Shown: positions 7,989-15,899, counted from the stretch's first letter. The stretch: 42,662 nt of DNA from Desulfobulbaceae bacterium (GCA_031256095.1 JAIRRG010000052.1:1-42662); one strand, 5' to 3'. Numbers and translations: made by a program. Notes: generated by a model from the sequence alone, not told the origin.

Positions 7989-8082
7989 GCTGGCGGCTAC
8001 GGCAAGCCAGCTCATTCCGCGGGTAAAATGAATCCCCTTCGCGCCCTCATGGCAACGAAATGAAGGGAGTAATTCATTTTTT
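7989..8082 (+). promoter_or_regulatory. Structured leader with a terminator-like second hairpin
   Basis: The first hairpin pairs GCTGGC (7989-7994) with GCCAGC (8006-8011). The second pairs AAAATGAAT...CCCCTTC (8025-8040) with GAAGGG...ATTCATTTT (8062-8080) and is followed by T6 at 8077-8082. No rightward gene lies upstream, so a terminator here would act as an attenuator for the AP2-domain gene. The ribosome site (GGAG at 8093) is just beyond the structure. Confidence 0.5.
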
Positions 8083-8103
8083 AAATCTTATTGGAGAAAA
8101 GTG

Positions 8104-8586
8104 GTGAAAAAAATGAGCGAAAAAAATGTGAAAGCAGCGGAAACCGTCATTCAGCCGGTAACTCCGGCAGAAAAGCATAAGGACATCGCTCGGATCGACC
8201 AGTTGAGCAAACGCACCCACGGCTGGTACGTGCGTGTGCGTTTCTTGGGGAAAACCCACTCCAAGTTCTTTTCCGACCGCAAATGCGGCAGCCGGGAAAA
8301 CAGCCTGAAAACCGCCGTTGAATGGCGCAACAAAACAGAGAGAAAACTGGGCAAGGTGCGCACCAACCGCCACATGGTCACCGTCTCCAACTCCGGCACC
8401 GGCGTGGTCGGCGTCCGCCTCAACGACAAACTGAACCGTTATGAGGTCAGTTGGGTGACGCTCCAGGGCAAACAGGGCAAGACCTCGGTCTCAATCACCA
8501 AACACGGCAAAAAAGAGGCATTCAAACGCGCCTGCGCCATCCGCCAGGAGCGCGAAAAACTGCGCTTGGAAAGCGGCAAGCCGTAA
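8104..8586 (+). CDS. AP2-like DNA-binding domain protein
   Basis: Basic protein of about 160 residues that I read as carrying bacterial AP2-type domains. The segment from about 95 to 155 (VVGVRLNDKLNRYEVSWVTL followed by KTSVSITKHGKKEAFKRACAIRQERE) has the three-strand-plus-helix AP2 pattern. An earlier stretch (GWYVRVRFLGKTHSKFFSDRKCGSRENSLKTAVEWR) looks like a degenerate second copy. Bacterial AP2 domains occur in homing endonucleases and phage or mobile-element regulators; no nuclease motif is visible here. A GTG at 8104 is 7 bases after GGAG, with GTG 8101 and ATG 8113 as alternatives. The gene stands alone with its own promoter and structured leader between two housekeeping operons. A role as a regulator or nucleoid-type protein is only inference. 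Confidence 0.7.
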   Translation: MKKMSEKNVKAAETVIQPVTPAEKHKDIARIDQLSKRTHGWYVRVRFLGKTHSKFFSDRKCGSRENSLKTAVEWRNKTERKLGKVRTNRHMVTVSNSGTGVVGVRLNDKLNRYEVSWVTLQGKQGKTSVSITKHGKKEAFKRACAIRQEREKLRLESGKP

Positions 8587-8618
8587 TTGGCCCTTGCCCG
8601 ACAAGCCAATCCATTTCA

Positions 8619-8649
8619 GAGCGGGACGACGTTTCAGCCCATCCCGCTC
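8619..8649 (+). terminator. Hairpin downstream of the AP2-domain gene
   Basis: GAGCGGGA (8619-8626) pairs perfectly with TCCCGCTC (8642-8649) across a 15-base loop, 33 bases after the stop codon. No T run follows, so it is a weak terminator or an mRNA 3' end stabiliser. Confidence 0.4.
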
Positions 8650-8736
8650 TTGCCGTTCGTCCCATCGCCAGCGGGATATTTTGTTCTGTTGTGCGCCAAG
8701 CGAAACGAAAAGATTTTTCTTCACGGCGATTAGTCG

Positions 8737-8765
8737 TTGACGAATACGCCCCAGCCAAGTATGCT
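8737..8765 (+). promoter_or_regulatory. Sigma-70 promoter of rplU-rpmA
   Basis: TTGACG (8737-8742) and TATGCT (8760-8765) have a 17-base spacer. The transcript should begin near 8772. Its roughly 60-base leader contains a tight hairpin, CGGCT-TCG-AGCCG (8798-8810), ahead of the ribosome site. Confidence 0.75.
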
Positions 8766-8833
8766 TTTTGACTCGCATTGAATTGGTGCGCGTAATACGG
8801 CTTCGAGCCGGTCAAAAATCCGAGGATTTAAGC

Positions 8834-9154
8834 ATGTATGCGATAGTGCGGACAGGCGGCAAGCAGTATCAGGTGGCTTGCGGCGATATGGTACGGGTGG
8901 AAAAGCTGGACGGTGACATTGGCGCCGCTATTGATCTTTCCGAGGTTTTGTTGCTGGCCGACGGCGACAATGTGCGGATTGGGCAGCCGCTGTTGGCCGA
9001 TGTCAAGGTGGTGGCGAAAATTGCCCACCAGGGACGCGGTAAAAAGGTCATCATCTTCAAGAAAAAACGCCGCAAGGGCTACCGCCTGCGCCGTGGGCAC
9101 CGTCAGTCGTTCACTGCCTTGAAGATCGAAGAGATTGTTGGCGCGGCAGCCTGA
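8834..9154 (+). CDS. rplU: 50S ribosomal protein L21 (bL21)
   Basis: Large-subunit protein contacting 23S rRNA domains near L20. The 106 residues start with the family signature MYAIVRTGGKQYQV and contain KKVIIFKKKRRKGYRLRRGH and the QSFTALKIEEI ending. I chose the ATG at 8834, preceded by GAGG; the open frame from 8768 runs through the promoter leader and is not coding. It is the first gene of rplU-rpmA-obgE-proB. Confidence 0.97.
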   Translation: MYAIVRTGGKQYQVACGDMVRVEKLDGDIGAAIDLSEVLLLADGDNVRIGQPLLADVKVVAKIAHQGRGKKVIIFKKKRRKGYRLRRGHRQSFTALKIEEIVGAAA

Positions 9155-9223
9155 TTATTGGAATCAATTTAAGCCGCCATCACGCGGGCGGCATTGTTAC
9201 AACTGGTGAAGGGGTAAAGGGCC

Positions 9224-9481
9224 ATGGCGCATAAAAAAGCGGGCGGCAGTTCGCACAACGGTCGCGACAGTCAGGGACAACGGCGGGGCGTCAAACGCTT
9301 CGGCGGCGAGGCGGTGAAAGCCGGCAACATCATTGTGCGGCAGTTAGGCACGCGGATTCACCCCGGCAAAAATGTTGGTTTGGGCCGCGATTACACGCTG
9401 TTCGCCACTGCCGACGGTCACGTGCAATTTGAGGATTTCGGCAAGGATAGAAAACGGGTCAGTGTCGTTCCGGCTGCCTGA
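9224..9481 (+). CDS. rpmA: 50S ribosomal protein L27 (bL27)
   Basis: Protein whose flexible N-terminus reaches the peptidyl-transferase centre. The 85 residues have the diagnostic start MAHKKAGGSSHNGRDSQGQR and the GNIIVRQLGTRIHPGKNVGLG core. It begins directly with MAHKKAGGS and so lacks the cleaved N-terminal extension seen in Firmicutes. A small hairpin (GCCGCC/GGCGGC, 9173-9192) sits in the rplU-rpmA gap. It is placed between rplU and obgE as in most bacteria. Confidence 0.97.
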   Translation: MAHKKAGGSSHNGRDSQGQRRGVKRFGGEAVKAGNIIVRQLGTRIHPGKNVGLGRDYTLFATADGHVQFEDFGKDRKRVSVVPAA

Positions 9482-9505
9482 TTTTTTGCCGTTTGCAGTT
9501 TTTCG

Positions 9506-9540
9506 CGCCTGACCATGTTTCGCATGGCCAGGCGTTCTTG
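9506..9540 (+). terminator. Hairpin between rpmA and obgE, possible weak terminator
   Basis: CGCCTG-A-CCATG pairs with CATGG-C-CAGGCG (9506-9534) with one mismatch and a TTTCG loop, followed by TTCTTG. The poor T tract suggests attenuation rather than full termination, which would lower obgE relative to the ribosomal genes. Confidence 0.45.
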
Positions 9541-9576
9541 TATGTTGAAGGCTGTTTTCCCTCCTTTCCCACGGCC

Positions 9577-10584
9577 ATGGCCTTTGTCGATGTCGCAAAA
9601 ATTCATGTCGCCGCTGGCGACGGCGGCGGCGGCTGTGTCAGCTTCCGCCGCGAGAAGTACGTGGCCAAGGGCGGACCGAATGGCGGCGACGGCGGTAAGG
9701 GCGGCAGTGTTTTCATCCGTGCCAACCGGCGGCTGCATTCGCTCCTGGATTTTAAACAGAAAATCCATTTCAAAGCCGAACGCGGCGGCAATGGTCAGGG
9801 CAAAGACCGGCATGGCGCTGGCGGCGGCGATTGTATCATCGACGTGCCGTTGGGGGCGCTGATTGCCGATGCCGACAGTAACGAAGAAATCTGTGAATGC
9901 CTGACAGATGGTGACATATTTTTGGTGGCCCAAGGCGGCGACGGCGGCTTTGGCAACGCCCATTTCTCCTCCAGTACCAACCGCGCCCCGCGTTTGGCCA
10001 CGCCAGGACAACCGGGTGTGGCGCGCTGGCTGCGCGTCGAACTAAAGTTAATTGCCGACGCTGGCTTGGTTGGCCTACCCAACGCCGGCAAATCAACACT
10101 CCTCTCCCAACTTTCCGCCGCCAACCCACGTATCGCCTCCTATCCTTTTACGACCCTTGAACCGCAACTGGGCGTGCTGCAATCCCCCGACCATCCGCCT
10201 TGTATCATCGCCGACATTCCCGGCCTCATCAAAGGGGCGCACGCCGGCATCGGCCTGGGCCATACCTTTCTGCGCCACGTCGAACGTACGCGGATTTTGC
10301 TGCATGTCGGCGACTGTTCCTCGGAGACTTTGGCGGCGGACATCGACACCATTGAACGGGAATTGGCGCTCTACAAAAAGGAACTGACCGGACGCCGAAA
10401 AATTCTCGTGCTGAACAAAAGCGACCTGCTTGACGCCGACGAACTGCGGGAAAAAAAGCGGCAACTCGCTGACAGCCAGGGTGAAGTGGTCGTCGTCTCT
10501 GGCCTCAACGGCGATGGGATCGATGATCTAAAACGGCGGATTTTTTCCTGTCTCGCTGAAACGGGAAGGGGTGAAGAAAAATAA
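9577..10584 (+). CDS. obgE: Obg-family GTPase ObgE/CgtA
   Basis: Essential ribosome-associated GTPase involved in 50S maturation and stress signalling. With the start at ATG 9577 (MAFVDVAKIHVAAGDGGGG) the protein has 335 residues. The glycine-rich Obg fold occupies about 1-155 (GGDGGKGGSVFIRA, GGDGGFGNAHF). The GTPase domain follows, with G1 GLPNAGKST (166-174), G3 DIPG (213-216) and G4 NKSD (280-283). It ends soon after the G domain, so there is no C-terminal OCT extension, as in many Gram-negative Obg proteins. No good Shine-Dalgarno site precedes the start. The frame is open 28 codons further upstream, but that part is the hairpin region and does not resemble the family. Confidence 0.95.
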   Translation: MAFVDVAKIHVAAGDGGGGCVSFRREKYVAKGGPNGGDGGKGGSVFIRANRRLHSLLDFKQKIHFKAERGGNGQGKDRHGAGGGDCIIDVPLGALIADADSNEEICECLTDGDIFLVAQGGDGGFGNAHFSSSTNRAPRLATPGQPGVARWLRVELKLIADAGLVGLPNAGKSTLLSQLSAANPRIASYPFTTLEPQLGVLQSPDHPPCIIADIPGLIKGAHAGIGLGHTFLRHVERTRILLHVGDCSSETLAADIDTIERELALYKKELTGRRKILVLNKSDLLDADELREKKRQLADSQGEVVVVSGLNGDGIDDLKRRIFSCLAETGRGEEK

Positions 10585-10652
10585 CAATATGCAATTCATG
10601 CGCGGTTTGTTCCCCTCTTTCCTAACCCATTGACAATCGCGGACGCAACGAC

Positions 10653-11804
10653 ATGATCTGTCAGCTTTCCTATCAAGATGGACTCGCCACCCGCCGCTTG
10701 CTCCTCGATAAAGCCAGGCGGGTGGTGGTTAAGGTCGGCAGCGCCATCCTTACCGATGAAGATGGGATGAATCTGCCGCTGGTCGAACGGCTGGTTGACA
10801 GTCTGCTGTTTCTGCGACAATCGGGGCGCGAGGTGATTCTCGTCAGTTCCGGCGCCGTGGCCGCCGGACGCCGCCGCATCCGCCTGACTCAAGAAGATGG
10901 CATCCGGGAAAAACAGGCGCTGGCAGCCATCGGCCAGTCAATCCTGATGCACACCTATGACCGTTTTTTTTCCCGCCGCGATACCACGATCGCCCAGGTG
11001 CTCTTGACCCACGACGACCTCGACCATCGCCACCGTTACCTGAACATTCGCAACACCCTGACCACACTATTGCGGTTTGGAGCCGTGCCCATTATCAACG
11101 AAAACGATACGGTCTCGGTGGAAGAGTTGCGCTTCGGCGACAACGACCGTCTAGCCGCCCTAATTACCAACCTGACCGAGGCCGACCTCTCCATCTGCCT
11201 CACCGATGTCGCCGGCCTTTATCCGGCGCCGCCCGACCAGCTGGAAAATCCCTCCCCGATTGCCAATATTGTGGAAATAAATGAAGAAATAGAAAAGATG
11301 CTGGGGGAAAGCGTAAGCGGCGTCGGCACCGGCGGCATGGCCACCAAGGTTCGCGCCGCCAAGATGGTCGCCGCCCGTGGCGGCGCCTCCTTCATCGGGC
11401 CAGGCCGGGAAGAAAGGGTGATTGAGCGGCTATTCGCCGGGGAAGATGTCGGCTCGTTCTTTTTCCCAGCCAAGCATCCGCTGCACAGTCGTAAACATTG
11501 GATCGCTTACACCCTAAAACCGAAAGGCGAGCTCATTCTCGATGACGGCGCCTGTGCCGCCCTCACCAAGAAAGGAAGAAGTCTACTGCCTTCCGGCATT
11601 ATTGAGGTGCGCGGCGACTTTGGCCCGGGCGACGCCGTCCGCTGTCTGGATAAAAACAACCGCCCGGTGGCCGTCGGTCTCATCAACTATGCCGCCGCCG
11701 ACACCAAACGCATCCAGGGCGCCCACTCCGACCAGATCGCCACCCTCCTCGGCTACAAGGACAGCGACGAGCTTATGCATCGCGATAATTTGGTGCTGTT
11801 GTAA
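10653..11804 (+). CDS. proB: Glutamate 5-kinase
   Basis: Phosphorylates glutamate to gamma-glutamyl phosphate, the first step of proline synthesis. The 383-residue protein has the amino acid kinase domain (about 20-270: VVVKVGSAILTDEDG, VSSGAVAAGRRR, PIINENDTVSVEELRFGDND, GVGTGGMATKVRAAKMV). A C-terminal PUA domain (about 290-375) has the typical KGRSLLPSGI and HSDQIATLLGY ending. obgE-proB adjacency is common in deltaproteobacteria. The partner proA (gamma-glutamyl phosphate reductase) is not in this window. The Shine-Dalgarno site is weak (GGA about 10 bases upstream). Confidence 0.96.
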   Translation: MICQLSYQDGLATRRLLLDKARRVVVKVGSAILTDEDGMNLPLVERLVDSLLFLRQSGREVILVSSGAVAAGRRRIRLTQEDGIREKQALAAIGQSILMHTYDRFFSRRDTTIAQVLLTHDDLDHRHRYLNIRNTLTTLLRFGAVPIINENDTVSVEELRFGDNDRLAALITNLTEADLSICLTDVAGLYPAPPDQLENPSPIANIVEINEEIEKMLGESVSGVGTGGMATKVRAAKMVAARGGASFIGPGREERVIERLFAGEDVGSFFFPAKHPLHSRKHWIAYTLKPKGELILDDGACAALTKKGRSLLPSGIIEVRGDFGPGDAVRCLDKNNRPVAVGLINYAAADTKRIQGAHSDQIATLLGYKDSDELMHRDNLVLL

Positions 11805-11886
11805 CTGTTGTCGCGCTGTTGAAATTTTTACCGCTGGTCTCTTTTCCAGGATTACCTATTAAACAATAGCAACGTTAGGAGGGAAT

Positions 11887-12573
11887 ATGCCCAGTAAAGT
11901 TGGCGCCAAACCATCGATTGCAGTCGTCCTTTCCGGTTGCGGCCATCGCGACGGCTCGGAAATCCATGAGGCCACCCTGACGCTTCTGGCCATTCATCGC
12001 CACGGCGCCGATTACCAATGCTACGCCCCGGACCGTGGCCAGCTTGCGGTCATCAGCCACCTGACCAGCGAGAACATGGCCGAGAGGCGCAACGTGCTGG
12101 TCGAGGCGGCGCGGATTGCCCGTGGCCAGATTAAGCCGCTCGCCGCCTTCAATGCCCTGGCGCACGACGCCCTTATTTTTCCCGGCGGTGTCGGCGCGGC
12201 CATGAATCTGTGCGATTACGCCGAGAAAGGCGGCGACTGCCAGCCGCTGCCGGAAGTGGCGCAAGCAATTGCCGCCATGCGGACCGCTGGCAAACCGATT
12301 GGCGCCTTGTGCATTGCGCCGGTAGTGCTGGCTGCGGCTATCGGCGGCGTGACCTTGACCATCGGCAATGACGACAAGGTCGCCGCCGATCTGCGGGCCA
12401 TGGGAGCGCACCACGAGAAAACCGGCCCAGACGGGGTGGTGATTGACAAAAAATTCCGTGTGGTGACAACGCCCTGCTATATGTTTGACTCTATCCGCCT
12501 CGATACGCTGGCTGCCAGCATCGACCGGCTGGTAGCCGCTGTTTTGGAATTGGCCAAAGAAAGCGTATTGTAA
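11887..12573 (+). CDS. elbB: ElbB-type DJ-1/PfpI-superfamily glyoxalase
   Basis: Member of the DJ-1/PfpI superfamily close to E. coli ElbB (GLX III-like), which has weak glyoxalase activity and has been linked to isoprenoid synthesis. The N-terminus has the ElbB pattern LSGCGHRDGSEIHEATLTLL. The core has HDALIFPGGVGAAMNLCDYA, and the nucleophile elbow places the likely catalytic Cys at 142 (IGALCIAP). Length is 228 residues, close to the E. coli protein (about 217). A strong AGGAGG lies 5-6 bases before the ATG. It follows proB co-directionally after 82 bases; no promoter is clear. Confidence 0.9.
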   Translation: MPSKVGAKPSIAVVLSGCGHRDGSEIHEATLTLLAIHRHGADYQCYAPDRGQLAVISHLTSENMAERRNVLVEAARIARGQIKPLAAFNALAHDALIFPGGVGAAMNLCDYAEKGGDCQPLPEVAQAIAAMRTAGKPIGALCIAPVVLAAAIGGVTLTIGNDDKVAADLRAMGAHHEKTGPDGVVIDKKFRVVTTPCYMFDSIRLDTLAASIDRLVAAVLELAKESVL

Positions 12574-12845
12574 GAAATAACACGGAAAAGCGACTGAATT
12601 GTCTCTGGCCCGGCAATGACTGGTAAATGGCTTTGCGCGAAGTTGCCAAAGCTCTTTCGAGATTATGCTTCGCCAACTTCACCTCCGCCATGGCGGCTGA
12701 ATAAATCCAAGAATTTTTTGTCAAGAGGTAAGAAGGGAGGCCAGGAAAAGCTATCTAATCTATCTAATCATTGCATGTTGCTAGCTTTACTATTCTGAAG
12801 CCCAATCCCACAAACAAACTCATTTTCCAAATAATAGGAGGCGCC

Positions 12846-13442
12846 ATGCCAACACCGCAAATCATTCACCAGTTCAAAATCACCCTACTTGATACTCATC
12901 CGGCGATTTGGCGAAGAATTCAAGTGCCGGAGACGTATAAGTTCTGGGATCTGCATGTGGCCATTCAAAGCGCCATGGGCTGGCAGGATGAGCATCTTCA
13001 TATGTTCCGTATTGGCAGGCGTAGCGCCATCATCATCAACGGCAATCCGATTGAAGATCCCTTTGCCGACGAGAACACTCACAATGGCTGGGAAACCGAA
13101 GTTGCCAGTTTCCTGAATATGCCCGGTGATGTTGCAACATACGAATACGACATGGGCGACGGCTGGCTGCACGAGATTTTGCTGGAAGGCATTTTTTTGA
13201 AAGAAAAAGGCGTCAAATATCCGCGTTGCATCGGCGGAGGGCGCGCCTGCCCGCCGGAAGATTGCGGCGGCATACCGGGCTATGAGCATTTGCTCGAGGT
13301 TTTGGCATCTCCCAAACAACCCGAACATGCACAACTTATCGACTGGCTGGGTAAAAAATACGATCCGGAAAAATTTGACGCGGAAGCCGTCAAATTCGCC
13401 CATCCAAAAACCCGATGGAAACGTTGGCAAGAAGATTGCTGA
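12846..13442 (+). CDS. Plasmid pRiA4b ORF-3-like family protein
   Basis: Family of unknown function named after an Agrobacterium rhizogenes plasmid ORF and often found near mobile elements. The 198 residues cover the full domain: HQFKITLLDTHPAIWRRIQV, HLHMFRIG, YEYDMGDGWLHEI, then a Cys-containing segment (CIGGGRACPPEDCGGIPGYE) and the closing DPEKFD. The start at 12846 has AGGAG 5 bases upstream; the open frame upstream is leader. No transposase adjoins it, but a CRISPR-repeat-like element begins 28 bases after its stop codon. Residue conservation suggests a functional gene rather than a remnant. Confidence 0.85.
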   Translation: MPTPQIIHQFKITLLDTHPAIWRRIQVPETYKFWDLHVAIQSAMGWQDEHLHMFRIGRRSAIIINGNPIEDPFADENTHNGWETEVASFLNMPGDVATYEYDMGDGWLHEILLEGIFLKEKGVKYPRCIGGGRACPPEDCGGIPGYEHLLEVLASPKQPEHAQLIDWLGKKYDPEKFDAEAVKFAHPKTRWKRWQEDC

Positions 13443-13470
13443 CGGAATTAACTCAAATTGACGGATAAAA

Positions 13471-13556
13471 GCCGTGCCCCCACATGGGCGCGTGGACTGA
13501 AACGCTGGTGTCGGCGTTTTTGGTGTCGGCCTGCCCATTGTTGCGCCCCAGCCTGG
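13471..13556 (+). CRISPR. Isolated CRISPR-repeat-like element (type I-C-like), probable relic
   Basis: The 33 bases at 13471-13503 resemble a type I-C CRISPR repeat: a CGTGCCC/GGGCGCG palindrome followed by CGTGGACTGAAAC, close to the usual CGTGGATTGAAAC 3' end. About 69 bases further, at 13540-13556, GTTGCGCCCC...TGG matches the first half of the same repeat at about 11 of 17 positions. That period equals one repeat plus a 36-base spacer. No cas gene or further repeat is visible, so this would be a one-spacer relic with a degenerate last repeat. A chance resemblance cannot be excluded. Confidence 0.4.
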
Positions 13557-13596
13557 AGACAATCCGTCTGCGGAGCCTGGCGCAAGTTTCCAGGCT
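13550..13596. repeat. 8-bp perfect inverted repeat between convergent genes
   Basis: AGCCTGGA (13550-13557) and TCCAGGCT (13589-13596) flank a 31-base loop between the convergent pRiA4b-like and TtcA-like genes. It has no T run on either side, so a terminator function is weak. It overlaps the putative half CRISPR repeat. Confidence 0.3.
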
Positions 13597-13601
13597 GATC
13601 C

Positions 13602-14348
13602 TTATGGCAGATAATCCGCTCTAACATTTTTCATGGCGGAAAATACCGCCAGCCTGGCGTCAGGCTGGAAACGCTCAATGGCGGCGACAATCTCCCGCGC
13701 CGTCTGGCGGCGGCTGTCATCGGCGTGCGGGCACAGGTTCGGCTGTGGCCTGAGAGCCCACAGGCGGCCAATGGTACACACCTCGGCTTTGCTCAGGTAG
13801 GCGAGGGGCCGCAATAGCTTCAGCCGCCCGTCAAAGAGTATCTGCTTTGGCCTCATGGTCGAGACATTGCCGCCATAAAGAAGGTTGAGGAAAAAGGTAT
13901 CAATCAAATCGTCGCGATGATGGCCAAAGCAAATGGCCGTGTGGCCGTTGTCGCGGGCGATGGTGAAAAGTTGGCTGCGGCGGTCGCGGGCGCAGTGGAA
14001 GCAAGACTGGGCCGCGCCCGGCTCCCCCCAGGCCGTTTCCTGGCGCAGGGCCAATCCCCAGGGACGCAACTGCCCCTCAATGGCAAAAGCCGGATTTTCG
14101 GTGCCCGTCCGCCGCCAGTAACCATGATCGATGGTGATGGCGGCCAGCTCAAAAGTAATCGGCGCCTTGCGCCGCCACCAGGATAATACCGCCGCTAAAG
14201 CCAGAGAATCGATGCCACCGGAAACCGCAATCAGCAAGCGGTCTCCCGCTTCAATCATGGCGTAATCATGGAGCGCCAGGCCAATCTTGCGATTGAGTTC
14301 TCGCGGCAAGGCGGGCGGGCGCGCTGCCGGGGCGACTGGTTGCGGCAT
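13602..14348 (-). CDS. ttcA: TtcA-like tRNA 2-thiocytidine biosynthesis protein
   Basis: PP-loop ATPase of the TtcA/TilS group. TtcA thiolates cytidine 32 of tRNA using an iron-sulfur cluster. The PP-loop SGGIDS is at 43-48. A CxxC pair (SCFHC, C116/C119) and a third Cys (NLCP, C206) match the three cluster ligands of TtcA, and GHHRDD (about 142-147) is the usual downstream motif. The protein is 248 residues, somewhat shorter than E. coli TtcA (311), lacking most of the tail. Other members of the group act at different uridines or cytidines, so the exact target is uncertain. The gene reads leftward and ends just before the CRISPR-like element. Confidence 0.85.
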   Translation of the reverse strand: MPQPVAPAARPPALPRELNRKIGLALHDYAMIEAGDRLLIAVSGGIDSLALAAVLSWWRRKAPITFELAAITIDHGYWRRTGTENPAFAIEGQLRPWGLALRQETAWGEPGAAQSCFHCARDRRSQLFTIARDNGHTAICFGHHRDDLIDTFFLNLLYGGNVSTMRPKQILFDGRLKLLRPLAYLSKAEVCTIGRLWALRPQPNLCPHADDSRRQTAREIVAAIERFQPDARLAVFSAMKNVRADYLP

Positions 14349-14381
14349 GGTCTTGGACGGTGTCAGTGAATTACGATTGAT

Positions 14382-15095
14382 TCAATCATCATCGTTTTGC
14401 GAGCACGCGTTATCTTGCAGCGCCCGCGCCCGCCACGCATTTAGTAGAGCGGCAAGCTCTTTGTGCGTTGTAAAGCTGTAAGTATCGAATATAGTTGAAT
14501 TGTAATCTGAGAATCGACTCTTCTTGCGTGCCGCATTATTGAATACGGTACCCTCAAGGTGAGCGCTGGCAGACAATGTGGACGGGGTAAACTCACTTGT
14601 GTCGTGCCATCGTACTTTTGTGGGACGCCGCAAAGCGACGACTTCAAGGCTGTCGCGGCTCAGGCGGAGTGAGGAGCCTTTGACGGACGCAACGAGTAGA
14701 AGTATGGTGCCAACGAGACAGAGGAGAATGCCTAACCCTAGCAGCACCTGCTCCAGTATCGATGGTGGTGGGTCATCTCGTAGTATCGATACGAGCACGC
14801 CGCCAATAGCAACCGCCCCAACCGCGTAAACCAGAAACTTGGCCGTGACGCTCTTTAATACTACCGGCCCCGGATAGTGTGACAACAGTAACTCAAGTGA
14901 GGGCGTCTCGCGCTGAAACATTCGTGGCCAGAGGTTTATTGCATAAAAAACTGATCCTGCTCCGGAAAGCAGCGCTATTGACCCACTAAAAAGCCCAACA
15001 TCATGGCCTGTTCCGCGTGCGACGCCGAACGCGATGGCGCCAGCAGCAAACACCAGGCTCACGATAAGGCCGAAGTAGAGAAAAGTACGAGACAT
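14382..15095 (-). CDS. Hypothetical four-helix membrane protein
   Basis: I do not recognise this family. With the start at ATG 15095 (GGAGAG 7 bases upstream) it has 237 residues. Four hydrophobic segments are visible, near residues 5-25, 33-53, 80-103 and 114-138. A soluble C-terminal part of about 95 residues follows (SLRLSRDSLEVVALRRPTKV and on) and resembles the small beta domains (PH-like) attached to bacterial membrane proteins. The tail is acidic (NDDD). A charged HYPGP loop lies between helices 2 and 3. The DNA is less GC-rich and less GGC-biased than the flanking ttcA and hisB, suggesting a later insertion between them. Confidence 0.75.
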   Translation of the reverse strand: MSRTFLYFGLIVSLVFAAGAIAFGVARGTGHDVGLFSGSIALLSGAGSVFYAINLWPRMFQRETPSLELLLSHYPGPVVLKSVTAKFLVYAVGAVAIGGVLVSILRDDPPPSILEQVLLGLGILLCLVGTILLLVASVKGSSLRLSRDSLEVVALRRPTKVRWHDTSEFTPSTLSASAHLEGTVFNNAARKKSRFSDYNSTIFDTYSFTTHKELAALLNAWRARALQDNACSQNDDD

Positions 15096-15124
15096 CTTCA
15101 ATCTCTCCAATTCAATTTTCTATT

Positions 15125-15736
15125 TTACAGCGATCCTTTGGAAGACAAAACGCCGCCGGCGCCAAACCCATCTAGAGGCCGCGTCGCCTGGCGCAAGCAG
15201 CGGCCTAGCCCTTTGAAAATGGCTTCGAGAATATGGTGACTGTTATCGCCGCGCAAGAGATCGACATGCAAAGTCAGGCCACCATGCTGGCTAAAAGCGC
15301 GGACAAATTCTTTGGCCAGGGCGGTATCGAAGTTACCAACTTTCTGGTCAGGGGGCGTCACTTGCCAATGGAGCAAGGGACGATTGGAAAGATCGACCAC
15401 GACGCGGGCCAAGGCTTCATCCATTGGCAAATGAACGCAGGCGTAGCGTTCGATGCCGCCCTTATCCCCCAGGGCCTTGGCCAAAGCCTGACCCAGGCAG
15501 ATGCCGATATCTTCCACGGTATGGTGGTCGTCGATCTCGACATCGCCCTTGGCCTGCAAGCTGAGATCAAAAAAACCATGCACCGCGAACAGGGTCAGCA
15601 TATGGTCGAGGAAAGGGACGCCGCTGGCAATTTCCCGGCGGCCCTGGCCATCCAGGAAGAGTTCGAGGGCAATGTCAGTTTCGGTGGTAGTCCGGCGGAT
15701 GGCGGCCTGGCGCGGGCGGGAAGAGTCGGCGGTCAT
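15125..15736 (-). CDS. hisB: Imidazoleglycerol-phosphate dehydratase
   Basis: Mn-dependent dehydratase of the histidine pathway (imidazoleglycerol phosphate to imidazole-acetol phosphate). The 203-residue stand-alone enzyme shows the two symmetric metal motifs, HHTVED (71-76) and SHHILE (165-170), plus GVPFLDHMLTLFAVHG and the CRQATRP ending. There is no fused histidinol phosphatase as in E. coli. No other his gene is nearby, so it is unlinked from the pathway. It begins at ATG 15736, divergent from the tRNA-Gly promoter. Confidence 0.97.
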   Translation of the reverse strand: MTADSSRPRQAAIRRTTTETDIALELFLDGQGRREIASGVPFLDHMLTLFAVHGFFDLSLQAKGDVEIDDHHTVEDIGICLGQALAKALGDKGGIERYACVHLPMDEALARVVVDLSNRPLLHWQVTPPDQKVGNFDTALAKEFVRAFSQHGGLTLHVDLLRGDNSHHILEAIFKGLGRCLRQATRPLDGFGAGGVLSSKGSL

Positions 15737-15870
15737 AACGGCAAAGAGTTGGTGAAAGATTGGCGGTTATTGCTTGACAATGAAAAATAATATTCTACCC
15801 GATAGCGGCGCAGCTATCCCGTATTTTATCGCTGCCAGCGAAAAAAACGTCTTCATTGCCCCATTTTCTG

Positions 15871-15899
15871 TTGACAGTCAGGCATTGGGCCTGTATAAA
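15871..15899 (+). promoter_or_regulatory. Consensus sigma-70 promoter of tRNA-Gly
   Basis: TTGACA (15871-15876) and TATAAA (15894-15899) are 17 bases apart, the strongest promoter match in the window. Initiation near 15906 leaves about 24 bases before the tRNA 5' end. It can also feed rplM-rpsI when the terminator after the tRNA is read through. Confidence 0.9.

Noticed and set aside
8522..8815. Leftward frame upstream of rplU
   Set aside because: It runs across the rplU promoter and the end of the AP2-domain gene and shows no protein-like pattern.
12616..12798. Small rightward frame between elbB and the pRiA4b-like gene
   Set aside because: Low-complexity basic translation, no ribosome site, no recognised motif; the 272-base gap has no supported gene.
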